A stretch of DNA of 64,000 nt, from positions 157,587 through 221,586 of the forward strand of contig NZ_BFAQ01000028.1 of assembly GCF_002933855.1 (NCBI RefSeq). The letters run 5' to 3'. Both the position numbers and the translations under genes were made by a program. This DNA is from Vibrio penaeicida (lineage in GTDB: Bacteria; Pseudomonadota; Gammaproteobacteria; Enterobacterales; Vibrionaceae). The notes under the pieces are model-generated. The model was not told where the DNA came from. It saw nothing but the letters and a program-made list of their open reading frames with translations, and did no database searches. This document shows, piece by piece, positions 45,666 through 53,800 of the stretch; within the stretch, counting starts at the first letter, position 1, and the number at the start of each line of letters is the position of its first letter.

Positions 45666-45897
45666 CGACTTTGTCTATCATAGAAGCATGGCTTAGATTG
45701 TCGCTCCTTCCGTGCCCCATAATCCAAGTAAATAAATCAGGATCATCACACTCAAGAAGAGAAACAAAATCTTTTTGTTCTTGTTCCGACAAGCTTTCAA
45801 ATTGCTCTTCAAAAAATGGCATGATAACTACGTCAAGCTCTAACATCCCACGGCGACATGCCCACTTAATTCGGGCTTTTTCTTCGGCGGTGTACAT
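45637..45897 (-). CDS. sdhE: FAD assembly factor SdhE
   Basis: SdhE promotes covalent flavin attachment to succinate dehydrogenase and fumarate reductase. The 86-residue product has the essential RGxxE motif (WACRRGMLELDVVI) near residue 15. The ATG at 45897 has AAAGGA upstream and gives the family start MYTAEEKARIKW. It is divergent from ygfZ and co-transcribed with ygfX, the standard arrangement. Confidence 0.95.
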   Translation of the reverse strand: MYTAEEKARIKWACRRGMLELDVVIMPFFEEQFESLSEQEQKDFVSLLECDDPDLFTWIMGHGRSDNLSHASMIDKVVAYNLSKVR

Positions 45898-46138
45898 TAT
45901 TATTCCTTTGATGACTCCTTTGTGTGGGCAGTGTATCAATCTCATTACCCGACAGCTATTATGCGAGTCACAGAGTGTGATTTGCTCTCGTCATTTAGGT
46001 TAACCAATTTCAACTTTTCCTTTACTAATGGAAAGCATAAAAAGTAACGTTGCTTCGTTCTGCACATGGAACGCCTTGAGGTTGCCTAGGTATAGCATTA
46101 ACATACTTACATCAAACATCTCTTAAGGTTTAGAAACA

Positions 46139-47104
46139 ATGGATTGGCTTGAAAACTTATCTTCCATCTCATTATCCACTCAGACTGAGTTACCAGAATT
46201 CGCTATTTGCCCTCTCCCTTCGTGGGGCACCATTACTTTTGTAGGCGAAGACAAAAAATCGTACCTTCAAGGTCAAGTTACGTGTGATGTGGTTTCATTA
46301 GAACTTTCTGAGTCGACTTACGGTGCTCATTGTGATGCAAAAGGGAAAATGTGGAGCATATTTAACATGTTCCACCACAATGAAGGCTATGCCATGGTGC
46401 ACCGTAAAAGTGCACTGGCAACCGAGCTTACCGAGATTAAAAAGTACGCAGTATTCTCAAAAGTCACCATTGAGGAAGGGGCTGATGTACTTATTGGTAT
46501 AAGCGGTAAAAACGCCGAAGGTTGGATTGACACGCTCAGTGATAATCGCAGCAATGTGCGTAGCATAGACGGTGGAACGGCCGTTCGCATAAGCAATAAA
46601 CGTTGGTTATTGTTGCTAGAATCATCGATCGCAGAACGTTTATTTGAAGATCAACACGATGCTGTGGTTCATGAATCACTGTGGGACAAATATGATATTG
46701 AGGAAGCGCTTCCTCGTGTCGATGAAAAAGAGCAATCTCAACATATTCCACAAGCAATGAACCTCCAAGCCTTGGGCGGTATTAGTTTTACCAAAGGTTG
46801 CTATACCGGTCAGGAGATGGTTGCACGAGCGAAATATAGAGGAACCAACAAGCGAGCACTGTATCGTGTCGCAGGCGATATTCTTGATACCCTTCCCGAA
46901 CAGGCAGAAATAGAGCGTGCAGTGGGCGAGAATTGGCGTAGTGCAGGTCATTTAATCGCACAATTTGAATATCAAGACAATGCAGCTGAGGGGCTGATTA
47001 TTTTGCCAAACAACCTTGAAGAAGGAACACCACTTCGAGTGAAAGGTCAAGAAGGTACAACTTGGACAATATTGCCTTTACCTTATTCCTTAGATGAAGA
47101 CTAA
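46139..47104 (+). CDS. ygfZ: tRNA-modifying / iron-sulfur repair protein YgfZ
   Basis: YgfZ is a folate-binding protein needed for the activity of some iron-sulfur enzymes such as MiaB. The 321-residue product has the diagnostic KGCYTGQEMVARAKYRG motif near residue 220 and the folate-fold segment GQVTCDVVSLEL near 45. It diverges from sdhE and overlaps the next gene by 11 bases. Length agrees with E. coli YgfZ (326). Confidence 0.95.
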   Translation: MDWLENLSSISLSTQTELPEFAICPLPSWGTITFVGEDKKSYLQGQVTCDVVSLELSESTYGAHCDAKGKMWSIFNMFHHNEGYAMVHRKSALATELTEIKKYAVFSKVTIEEGADVLIGISGKNAEGWIDTLSDNRSNVRSIDGGTAVRISNKRWLLLLESSIAERLFEDQHDAVVHESLWDKYDIEEALPRVDEKEQSQHIPQAMNLQALGGISFTKGCYTGQEMVARAKYRGTNKRALYRVAGDILDTLPEQAEIERAVGENWRSAGHLIAQFEYQDNAAEGLIILPNNLEEGTPLRVKGQEGTTWTILPLPYSLDED

Positions 47105-47573
47105 CTCAACAATTCAAACTCGTATTACCCAATACTTAAGTGAGCAGCAAGTGCCCTTTCACTTGCTCCCTCACAAAACCCCTGCAACCAGTATTCACGA
47201 TGCTGCCCGCCAACGGGGGATTTCGCCAAACATTATGGTGAAATGCATTCTACTCAAAGACATGAGTGGAAGTTATGTACTCGCATGCGTCTCTGGGAAT
47301 GATCAAGCCGACCCTAGAAAGGTACGCGCCGTATTGAGCTCTAGGCGAATCACCTGTGCGTCAGCTCAGGAAGTTGAATCTGTGACTGGCTATTCAGTGG
47401 GCTGTGTCGCTCCTATTTTATTAGAAACGACAATACCCATTATTTTTGATAAGAGGATCACTTCGTTAGAACACGTGACTATCAGCAGTAGCTCTAATAT
47501 GGCAGGGGTTGAGCTCAATTTGGATGATCTTTTAAAACTTGTCTCGCCGACAATCAGTGAAATTTCACGTTAG
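47094..47573 (+). CDS. YbaK/EbsC-domain protein (possible aminoacyl-tRNA deacylase)
   Basis: The 159-residue product carries the YbaK/ProX fold: FHLLPHKTPATSIHDAARQRGI at the N-terminus, VKCILLKDMSGSYVLACVSGND in the middle and GYSVGCVAPILL near residue 100. Proteins of this family remove wrongly attached amino acids from tRNA (for example YbaK on Cys-tRNA-Pro, ProXp on Ala-tRNA-Pro). It overlaps ygfZ by 11 bases, so it is translationally coupled. The exact tRNA target is not known. A second member lies at 57608-58096. Confidence 0.85.
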   Translation: MKTNSTIQTRITQYLSEQQVPFHLLPHKTPATSIHDAARQRGISPNIMVKCILLKDMSGSYVLACVSGNDQADPRKVRAVLSSRRITCASAQEVESVTGYSVGCVAPILLETTIPIIFDKRITSLEHVTISSSSNMAGVELNLDDLLKLVSPTISEISR

Positions 47574-47616
47574 AATCCAGCGCAAAACCAATAAAACCCG
47601 CTCACTTTTCATTATT

Positions 47617-47636
47617 TAAGTGATCTACCTCACGTT
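47617..47636. promoter_or_regulatory. CRP-like site
   Basis: AGTGA-TCTACC-TCACG (47619-47634) matches the CRP consensus TGTGA-N6-TCACA at 8 of 10 positions. A weaker second copy (AGTGA-N6-CAATT, 47683-47698) lies about 41 bases before the likely start of the small RNA. Confidence 0.5.
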
Positions 47637-47731
47637 TAATAATTTTACCAAGTGAATTTTTATCTTATTTAAATGAATAAATAGTGATCTCGACAATTAT
47701 GATGTAGTGTAAATGTTACTTGTTAATATGA

Positions 47732-47865
47732 GTTCCCCTTGCTCAGTTGAGCTTAAAGCCCTCATTTAACAAGGAAAGTGAATCCGCTGAATTAATCAGT
47801 TAAATCCACTTTTTGTGTAATGCATCTGTGACTATTCGCCCGATATTTATATCGGGCTTTTTTTT
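47732..47865 (+). ncRNA. Candidate small RNA with intrinsic terminator
   Basis: Between the YbaK-like gene and ytfK, no reading frame is present but three hairpins follow one another: GCTCAGTTGAGC near 47741, a nested stem AAAGTG(47775)...CACTTT(47812) enclosing CTGA...TCAG, and GCCCGATATTTATATCGGGC (47838-47857) followed by eight T residues. A TAATAT at 47724-47729 could be the -10. The strong terminator sits 265 bases beyond the YbaK-like stop. It could alternatively be a long 3' untranslated region. I do not recognise the RNA family. Confidence 0.45.
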
Positions 47866-48064
47866 CATGAAACTTTTTTATTTCTGACATGGTCTATTCT
47901 TATATATGTCATAAAATCATGACACGGTATTGCTGCATGATTTACAGGGGCTAGCGGCATAAAATGAGGAGAGCGTCACATCAATGAGACGTTTATATCA
48001 ATAAAATGCTAAGAGCGGCACAAAACGCTAAAAACATAGCATTAAGCTGTATTTAACCCCTGTT

Positions 48065-48099
48065 CAGTCACAATACTGACACACGAAATTTCGTATAAT
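48065..48099 (+). promoter_or_regulatory. Pho-box-like promoter of ytfK
   Basis: CAGTCAC (48065-48071) and CTGACAC (48076-48082) are direct repeats spaced 11 bases apart, each matching the CTGTCAT Pho-box half at 5 of 7 positions. They end 11 bases before a perfect TATAAT (48094-48099) that lacks a -35 hexamer, the usual PhoB-activated layout. ytfK belongs to the PhoB regulon in E. coli. Confidence 0.5.
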
Positions 48100-48130
48100 T
48101 CGTGGCGCAACACATAATAAGGATAAAAGT

Positions 48131-48337
48131 ATGAGACTGTTTAAGCGCTATACACCAAGTATGATAGCTAAACACGTAAGTCGGTTGTTTAAAGGTAGGA
48201 TTTATATTTACGGCGTGGGGAAATTTGAATTTGATAATGGCAAGTTAATTCTTCCTGAAAAAGCGGAGAAACGACACTTCAAAACCGTTAAAGAAATTAA
48301 TCAAGAAATCATGCGGTTAAGATGTGCGTATGCATAA
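48131..48337 (+). CDS. ytfK: YtfK-family (DUF1107) stringent-response modulator
   Basis: The 68-residue product (MRLFKRYTPSMIAKHVSRLF...) has the same length and pattern as E. coli YtfK: a basic N-terminus, the RIYIYGVGKFEFDNGKLILP hairpin and the C-terminal helix INQEIMRLR. YtfK binds SpoT in E. coli and tips it toward (p)ppGpp synthesis during phosphate or fatty-acid starvation. The start has AAGGATAAAAGT upstream. A Pho-box-like promoter precedes it and a bidirectional terminator follows. It is monocistronic. Confidence 0.88.
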   Translation: MRLFKRYTPSMIAKHVSRLFKGRIYIYGVGKFEFDNGKLILPEKAEKRHFKTVKEINQEIMRLRCAYA

Positions 48338-48362
48338 TTATTAAATGTGCAAAAAGAATTTT

Positions 48363-48388
48363 AAAGGGTCGACTTGTCGACCCTTTTT
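48363..48388. terminator. Bidirectional terminator between ytfK and ubiI
   Basis: AAAGGGTCGAC-TT-GTCGACCC followed by T5 on the plus strand, and by TTTAAAATT on the minus strand, so it can end both convergent transcripts. Confidence 0.85.
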
Positions 48389-48435
48389 CATGCCCGTAAC
48401 TTTTTACTGAGCCGACTTTCTAGCGTGATTATTTT

Positions 48436-49650
48436 TTAACGCTTAGCTTTGGTCGCGTCAGGTAAGTTCCCTTTCAATCCCATAGCATGCTGTATCAACT
48501 CATTTTTGACCATTGGCACGGTATTGCCTATTGTCAAACCAACCCCTCGAACCCATTTTTTAACGGGATGCTCTCCAGAAAACAATTCTTTAAAACCTTG
48601 CATAGCTGCAATCATTTTTGCTGCTTCCGCTTTTCTCCAGCGCTCAAATGGGCGTAAGTTGCGTCTTAGACCGATATCTTCACCACTTTGCCACAATCGC
48701 TCCACCTCTTGCACCAAACTAGCAGCATCGAGCAAACCTAAATTGACCCCTTGTCCCGCCAATGGGTGAATGGTGTGGGCGGCATCTCCAACCAACGCGA
48801 TTCGATCACGCACAAAATCACGCGCATAACGCATCTTAAGAGGATAGACTTGCCGATCACCCTGTACTTCGCATAATCCAAGCTGCCCATCGAAGGCGGT
48901 CGTTAGGGCTTTATTGAATTCGCAACTGTCCAAATCCATTAATAATTCAGCTTTCAAAGGGTCAATAGACCAAACAATAGAGCAAAGATCTGACTCACCC
49001 AAAGGCAAAAATGCAAGAGGTCCATCCGGTGTAAATATTTGCCGCGCCACACCGCCATGAGGTTCTGCCGTTCTGATGTTTGCAACGATAGCGGAATGAC
49101 CGTAATCCCAGTGAGTTAAGGGAATATCGGATTTATTACGTAGCCAAGAGTTCGCACCATCAGCCCCTACCAACAACTTAGTCGTAAATGACTGACCGGA
49201 TTCAAGAGTGACCCAAGCTTCCGTCTCTCCCATCACCACGTCTTTACATCGTTCTGGTGCGAAAAGAGTAACATTATCTTGGCTCTTAACTTGCTCAAGC
49301 AACGCTAACTGAATCACTCTGTTTTCAACGATGTGCCCAAGATCTTTTTGATGGATTTCTGAAGCTGAAAATTCAATTTTTGCGAAGCTGTCTTGCTCCC
49401 AGACTGTCATGGCGTCATATGCCGAAGACCGGCGGGCTTCAATGCCTGCCCACGCGCCAACATTCTTGAGGATGTTTTCACTGGCTCGGCTCAATGCAGA
49501 TACACGAACATCTGGCAGTTCGTTCAAGTGTTCTTCTGGCAACTTCCCTTCAACGACAGCAATTCTTAAATCGCTGTCTTGAAGTAATGCTGCAACCGTT
49601 AACCCTACCATTCCGCCGCCAATGATGGCGATATCAAAACTTTGCATCAT
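48436..49650 (-). CDS. ubiI: Ubiquinone C5-hydroxylase UbiI (VisC)
   Basis: UbiI is the flavin monooxygenase that hydroxylates C5 of the ubiquinone ring. The 404-residue product has the FAD motif IAIIGGGMVGLTVAALL near residue 8, the DG segment LLVGADGANSWLR near 158 and GDAAHTIHPLAGQGVNLGL near 287. The frame opens with two ATG codons. It follows ubiH by a single base in the order ygfB-ubiH-ubiI. Distinguished from UbiF by sequence similarity to E. coli VisC and by this neighbourhood. Confidence 0.93.
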   Translation of the reverse strand: MMQSFDIAIIGGGMVGLTVAALLQDSDLRIAVVEGKLPEEHLNELPDVRVSALSRASENILKNVGAWAGIEARRSSAYDAMTVWEQDSFAKIEFSASEIHQKDLGHIVENRVIQLALLEQVKSQDNVTLFAPERCKDVVMGETEAWVTLESGQSFTTKLLVGADGANSWLRNKSDIPLTHWDYGHSAIVANIRTAEPHGGVARQIFTPDGPLAFLPLGESDLCSIVWSIDPLKAELLMDLDSCEFNKALTTAFDGQLGLCEVQGDRQVYPLKMRYARDFVRDRIALVGDAAHTIHPLAGQGVNLGLLDAASLVQEVERLWQSGEDIGLRRNLRPFERWRKAEAAKMIAAMQGFKELFSGEHPVKKWVRGVGLTIGNTVPMVKNELIQHAMGLKGNLPDATKAKR

Positions 49651-49651
49651 A

Positions 49652-50830
49652 TTATCTTTCTACCATACCGAGTGTTCGTGCCAAAAAAGGGCTTTTCATC
49701 GAACCTAAGGCCTCAAACCCCATCAATCCAATATTTCGCCCCACTCTCATTGGAATAAAATCATTCGAAAAAAGATGAACCAGGCCAGATGTCAGTTCAA
49801 TCGTGCTTTTTCTATCTTGTTCTCTTCTCTTTCGATATGCACTAAGAACACTATAGTGACCAGGATCCTTAATATTGGCTAAGATTTGCTCTGCAAGTGT
49901 CGCGACATCTCGAATGCCTAAATTGAACCCCTGACCAGCAATGGGATGCAAAGTTTGCGCTGCGTTGCCCACGGCAGCAAATCGATGCGATACGATGCGG
50001 TCACGAGAACGCAACAGCAAAGGGTAAGATGCCCGCTCTCCAACTTTTGTAAATTGCCCCAAACGCCAGCCAAAACATTGCTGTAATTTGGTCAGGAAAT
50101 CCTCATTGGAAAGCTTGGCGACATCTTCAACCGATTCAGGAGATAAGCACCACACTAGTGACATCCGGTTGTCAGACATTGGCAGCAAAGCAAGAGGACC
50201 AGACTCCGTAAACCGTTCAAACGCGTGTCCAAGATGGGGTTGGGACAAACTGACATTCGCTATGAGTGCAACTTGCTCGAAGTCGTGCTCTTGCAAGGGT
50301 AAGCCAATACTCTGGGCAGATGGCGACAACGCGCCGTCTGCCGCAACAAGCAGCTTTGCTTCAATTGAAGCCCCTGACGACAATGTAATTGTCACCGTAT
50401 TGCTTTCTCTCGACACATTGCTCACGGAATCAGGGCAAAGAAAATCAATGTTATCGGCTCCATCTAATAGCGACTGAAAAACTCGTCCAACATCCGCTAA
50501 TTCAACAACATACCCTAGCGCGTCCAAATTCAGAGCGTGCTTGGTGATATCGGTTAAACCGGCATGCCCTTTGTCGGATACGTTGATATGCTCGATAGGC
50601 GTAGTAAAAGGCTGGATTTGCTCCCAGAGCCCGACCTCTTCCAGTATTAGCGAAGTGCCATGTGAAAGCGCAATAGAGCGAGAATCAAAGCCAGGATGAA
50701 GAGAGTGCTCGACCTGAAAAGGTTCAACAACAGCAATAGACAATGCACCGTTGCTTAGTCGATTCAATGCCAATGCTAGTGTTGCACCCGCCATTGCTCC
50801 ACCAGCAATGACCACATCATATTGTGTCAT
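49652..50830 (-). CDS. ubiH: 2-octaprenyl-6-methoxyphenol hydroxylase UbiH
   Basis: UbiH hydroxylates C1 of the ubiquinone ring. The 392-residue flavoprotein has the FAD motif VVIAGGAMAGATLALAL near residue 6, LLVAADGALSPS near 156 and GNAAQTLHPIAGQGFNLGIRD near 283. The Asn in place of Asp in the last motif is usual for UbiH. It lies 13 bases after ygfB; the pepP gene that separates them in E. coli is absent here. Confidence 0.95.
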   Translation of the reverse strand: MTQYDVVIAGGAMAGATLALALNRLSNGALSIAVVEPFQVEHSLHPGFDSRSIALSHGTSLILEEVGLWEQIQPFTTPIEHINVSDKGHAGLTDITKHALNLDALGYVVELADVGRVFQSLLDGADNIDFLCPDSVSNVSRESNTVTITLSSGASIEAKLLVAADGALSPSAQSIGLPLQEHDFEQVALIANVSLSQPHLGHAFERFTESGPLALLPMSDNRMSLVWCLSPESVEDVAKLSNEDFLTKLQQCFGWRLGQFTKVGERASYPLLLRSRDRIVSHRFAAVGNAAQTLHPIAGQGFNLGIRDVATLAEQILANIKDPGHYSVLSAYRKRREQDRKSTIELTSGLVHLFSNDFIPMRVGRNIGLMGFEALGSMKSPFLARTLGMVER

Positions 50831-50843
50831 GAGGCTTTCCTAC

Positions 50844-51413
50844 TTAGTGAATAGTCGGCTTTTTGTTTTCACTCGGTTTCACACCATACTCGGCATGCAC
50901 CGTAAATACGCACGCTTTAACGTGCTCGATCACTTGCTCGAGCAAATCGGCTTGCTCTTCTAAATCGTCTTCTTCATCAATACCCAACTTAGAAATTTCT
51001 TCCAAATCACCCAGAGCTTCTTTTACATCTACTGGTGCTTTGTTTATCGCTTGGTTGGCTAACCCTAAACCAGAAATAAAGTGGTTCACCCATTCAGACA
51101 ACCCATCAGCGGTAGCAAACAAATCAGAATCCGACTCCGACAACATTAAGGTCAACTCAAATTGATCATTTGCCAGCTCACTTAATGTTGCTTTTAGCAA
51201 GCTTTCAGCAACACCAACGGTACTTATTGGCCAACCTAGCCCATCATTTGTGTAATCAAATAACAGAGGCTGCCAGCTGTTATCGTTAATCGCTAATCCG
51301 CCGCTTAGCATTCCGGTCAATAAGCCATGTAACTCAGCGGGTGATACCGCAAGTTGTGCTGTCTTAAGTTCATTAACGAGTTGCGGAAAAGCAGGATAAT
51401 TCACTTCACTCAT
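50844..51413 (-). CDS. ygfB: YgfB/UPF0149 family protein
   Basis: The 189-residue product is acidic and helical (SPAELHGLLTGMLSGGL near residue 25, LEEISKLGIDEEDDLEEQADLLEQ split across 140-165). It belongs to the YgfB family, whose molecular role is not established. The ATG at 51413 yields the family start MSEVNYPAFPQLVNEL. It is first in the ygfB-ubiH-ubiI operon and divergent from zapA. Confidence 0.9.
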   Translation of the reverse strand: MSEVNYPAFPQLVNELKTAQLAVSPAELHGLLTGMLSGGLAINDNSWQPLLFDYTNDGLGWPISTVGVAESLLKATLSELANDQFELTLMLSESDSDLFATADGLSEWVNHFISGLGLANQAINKAPVDVKEALGDLEEISKLGIDEEDDLEEQADLLEQVIEHVKACVFTVHAEYGVKPSENKKPTIH

Positions 51414-51650
51414 AAGGGATTCGCTATAATGTAAGTTAGTTGGGCTAATCCTATCACTTAAGGCGCTTAGCGAAAATGTATAGCTGAACATAGCGTGTTC
51501 AATTTGTTGATTTCGTGTGTAGTTAGTCCCGCAATATTAGGAAACAAAGATGGAAGGGCTTGAATCTTAAGGTCGGTTTACCTATAGTTTCCTCCCTGAC
51601 AGAAGTGAGCTTGTACTCCCTGTCTTTGGTTTGGTCGAGAGTGTACCGTA

Positions 51651-51953
51651 ATGAGTAGTCAAGCAGTTGAAGTTGAAATATTGGGGAAGCTTACGCGAGT
51701 GAATTGTCCACCGGGGCAAGAAGAGTCACTGCTAAAAGCCGCCGAAGATTTGAATACGCGATTGAATGAAATGGCGGAAAGAACTAAGGTAACCAATACA
51801 GAAAAGCTATTAACGATTGCTGCTTTGAACATCTGTTACGAATTGCAAATCTCTAAGCAAGAAGTACATGGTCAAACCACAGAAATAACAGAGCGAATGG
51901 AATTGCTCTCGGCGTCACTGGATGGTGCGCTCAAACAGCTAGGACGCGAATAA
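51651..51953 (+). CDS. zapA: Cell division protein ZapA
   Basis: ZapA bundles FtsZ filaments and links them through ZapB. The 100-residue product has the small N-terminal domain (VEVEILGKLTRVNCPPGQEE) and a C-terminal coiled coil (about 60-98). It is followed at once by 6S RNA and fau, the gene order of E. coli and many proteobacteria. Confidence 0.95.
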   Translation: MSSQAVEVEILGKLTRVNCPPGQEESLLKAAEDLNTRLNEMAERTKVTNTEKLLTIAALNICYELQISKQEVHGQTTEITERMELLSASLDGALKQLGRE

Positions 51954-51957
51954 CAGT

Positions 51958-52141
51958 TTTACCCTGGAGTGTGCGTCAGCGGATTTAAGTCCCTGAGCCG
52001 ATAAGCAATAATTAAGGGTTAGTACTTGAAAACTATTGAGCAAGCTCGGCTCGTACCGAGAAGCCTACGGTTATCATTGCTGATCCGCCTTGAACCAGCT
52101 GGTTCAAGGGCCACAATCCTCAACGGCACTCTGGGGTTCCT
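51958..52141 (+). ncRNA. ssrS: 6S RNA
   Basis: The 184 bases between zapA and fau contain the conserved blocks of 6S RNA: CCCTGGAGTG at the 5' end pairing with CACTCTGGGG at the 3' end, GTCCCTGAGCCGATA, GCTCGGCTCGTACCGAGAAGCC and CCTTGAACCAGCTGGTTCAAGG (the longer two given in part). 6S RNA mimics an open promoter and sequesters sigma-70 RNA polymerase in stationary phase. The RNA is processed from a transcript that also carries fau in E. coli. End positions are approximate to a few bases. Confidence 0.95.
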
Positions 52142-52144
52142 CAT

Positions 52145-52768
52145 ATGAAATCTTTTACGCCTTCAAAAGCATCAGCAGAGCAGCGGCAATGCATCCGAAA
52201 GAACATACGCAGCAAAAGGCGAGAACTTTCCAATGCAGAACAAATCGAAGCCTCTCATTGTTTGCTGACGCAACTAAAAAAGCACTCTGGCGCTACCGAT
52301 GCCAACACCGTCGCACTATATCTTGCCGTTGATGGTGAGCTCGACCTAACACCAGTTATCGAATGGTACTGGAGCATGGGGAAAAAGGTCTGCTTGCCCG
52401 TGCTTCACCCTTTCTCCAACGGGCACTTACTTTTCTTAGAATACACACCAAAGACAGATATGGTTGCCAATCAATACAAGATTGCAGAGCCCAAATTGAA
52501 CACGTCTCAAATTGTGCCTGTTAACGAGATTGATATTATCTATACCCCACTAGTCGCATTTGACGATCAAGGGCAAAGGCTTGGTATGGGCGGGGGTTAC
52601 TACGATCGAACCCTAGCGTCTTGGGAAGCGACATCAGGGAATCAGGCAATTGGTTTGGCTCACGATTGCCAACAGGTCCCTCTTCTTCCTGTGGAAGCTT
52701 GGGACATTCCTCTACAAACTATCGTGACCCCTTCAAAAACTTGGCGGTGGAATAGCGTTAAGCCATAA
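52145..52768 (+). CDS. fau: 5-formyltetrahydrofolate cyclo-ligase
   Basis: The enzyme converts 5-formyl-THF to 5,10-methenyl-THF with ATP (YgfA in E. coli). The 207-residue product has the basic N-terminus IRKNIRSKRRELS, the substrate pocket YLAVDGELDLTP and the signature LGMGGGYYDRTL near residue 153. The ATG at 52145 lies 3 bases after the 6S RNA end, the classic ssrS-fau linkage. Confidence 0.96.
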   Translation: MKSFTPSKASAEQRQCIRKNIRSKRRELSNAEQIEASHCLLTQLKKHSGATDANTVALYLAVDGELDLTPVIEWYWSMGKKVCLPVLHPFSNGHLLFLEYTPKTDMVANQYKIAEPKLNTSQIVPVNEIDIIYTPLVAFDDQGQRLGMGGGYYDRTLASWEATSGNQAIGLAHDCQQVPLLPVEAWDIPLQTIVTPSKTWRWNSVKP

Positions 52769-52889
52769 ACAAATACGTTAGCTAGTCGACTTCAGTATCA
52801 ATATATTCACGTAGATCACTGCACCTTTACATAACTTGCAGGTATAATCGCGCAACTTTTATTTATTCACCTAAATTCTGGAGAAAGGC

Positions 52890-53546
52890 ATGACTCAAGA
52901 TGAAATGAAAAAAGCCGCTGGCTGGGCTGCACTGAAGTATGTTGAGAAGGGCAGTATTGTTGGCGTTGGTACGGGCTCGACCGTCAATCACTTCATCGAT
53001 GCACTCGGATCAATAAAAGAAGAGATTAAAGGTGCTGTTTCTTCTTCAGAAGCGTCAACCAAAAGGCTGCAAGAGCTTGAGATTGAGATCTTTGAATGCA
53101 ACGACGTATTCGAGCTAGATGTATACATTGATGGCGCTGACGAAGTAAACCCAAGCCGCGAAATGATCAAAGGTGGTGGTGCGGCTCTTACGCGCGAAAA
53201 GATTGTAGCCGCTATCTCAAAGAAATTTGTGTGTATTGTAGACGGAACAAAAACCGTAGACGTATTAGGTGAGTTCCCACTTCCTGTTGAAGTGATCCCG
53301 ATGGCTCGCTCCTATGTTGCAAGAGAATTGCTCAAGTTAGGTGGCGATCCGGTTTATCGTGAAGGTGTGGTAACAGACAATGGCAACATGATTTTGGATG
53401 TGTACGGATTAAAAATAACAAATCCAAAAGAGCTAGAAGACAAAATCAATGCGATCGCGGGCGTCGTAACAGTTGGTCTATTCGCACACCGAGGTGCAGA
53501 TGTCGTGATAACTGGCACACCTGACGGTGCAAAAATCGAAGAGTAA
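52890..53546 (+). CDS. rpiA: Ribose-5-phosphate isomerase A
   Basis: RpiA interconverts ribose 5-phosphate and ribulose 5-phosphate. The 218-residue product has VGVGTGSTVNHFID near residue 22, YIDGADEVNPSREMIKGGGA near 79 and the catalytic Glu/Lys region. The start has GGAGAAAGG upstream. It ends in a strong terminator and precedes serA. Confidence 0.98.
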   Translation: MTQDEMKKAAGWAALKYVEKGSIVGVGTGSTVNHFIDALGSIKEEIKGAVSSSEASTKRLQELEIEIFECNDVFELDVYIDGADEVNPSREMIKGGGAALTREKIVAAISKKFVCIVDGTKTVDVLGEFPLPVEVIPMARSYVARELLKLGGDPVYREGVVTDNGNMILDVYGLKITNPKELEDKINAIAGVVTVGLFAHRGADVVITGTPDGAKIEE

Positions 53547-53620
53547 AACCATACATTTTGGTGTTCGATAATTGCATTTTTATGCGATGGTTAACACCAA
53601 TTTCCGTCATTTGATTACAA

Positions 53621-53646
53621 ACGGCACCTATAGGTGCCGTTTTCTC
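53621..53646 (+). terminator. Intrinsic terminator of rpiA
   Basis: The perfect palindrome ACGGCACCTATAGGTGCCGT is followed by TTTTCT. Confidence 0.85.
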
Positions 53647-53736
53647 TTATTTTTCTTTAAGAAATTATTCCTTATTCCGTAATTTTCTTACCCAAAGCGA
53701 ATATTTTTTGTTACTTTATTGTTCAATATATACAGA

Positions 53737-53752
53737 AGGAAAACGTTTGCGT
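53737..53752. promoter_or_regulatory. PurR-type operator upstream of serA
   Basis: AGGAAAACGTTTGCGT matches the reverse complement of the PurR consensus ACGCAAACGTTTTCGT at 15 of 16 bases. It lies 49 bases before the serA start, just downstream of an AT-rich TATATACA that could be the -10, so PurR binding would block the promoter. Confidence 0.7.
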
Positions 53753-53800
53753 GCCTCTTCTGTACTCAGCTTATAGCCCGAAGTTTAAGGACGATAATCA

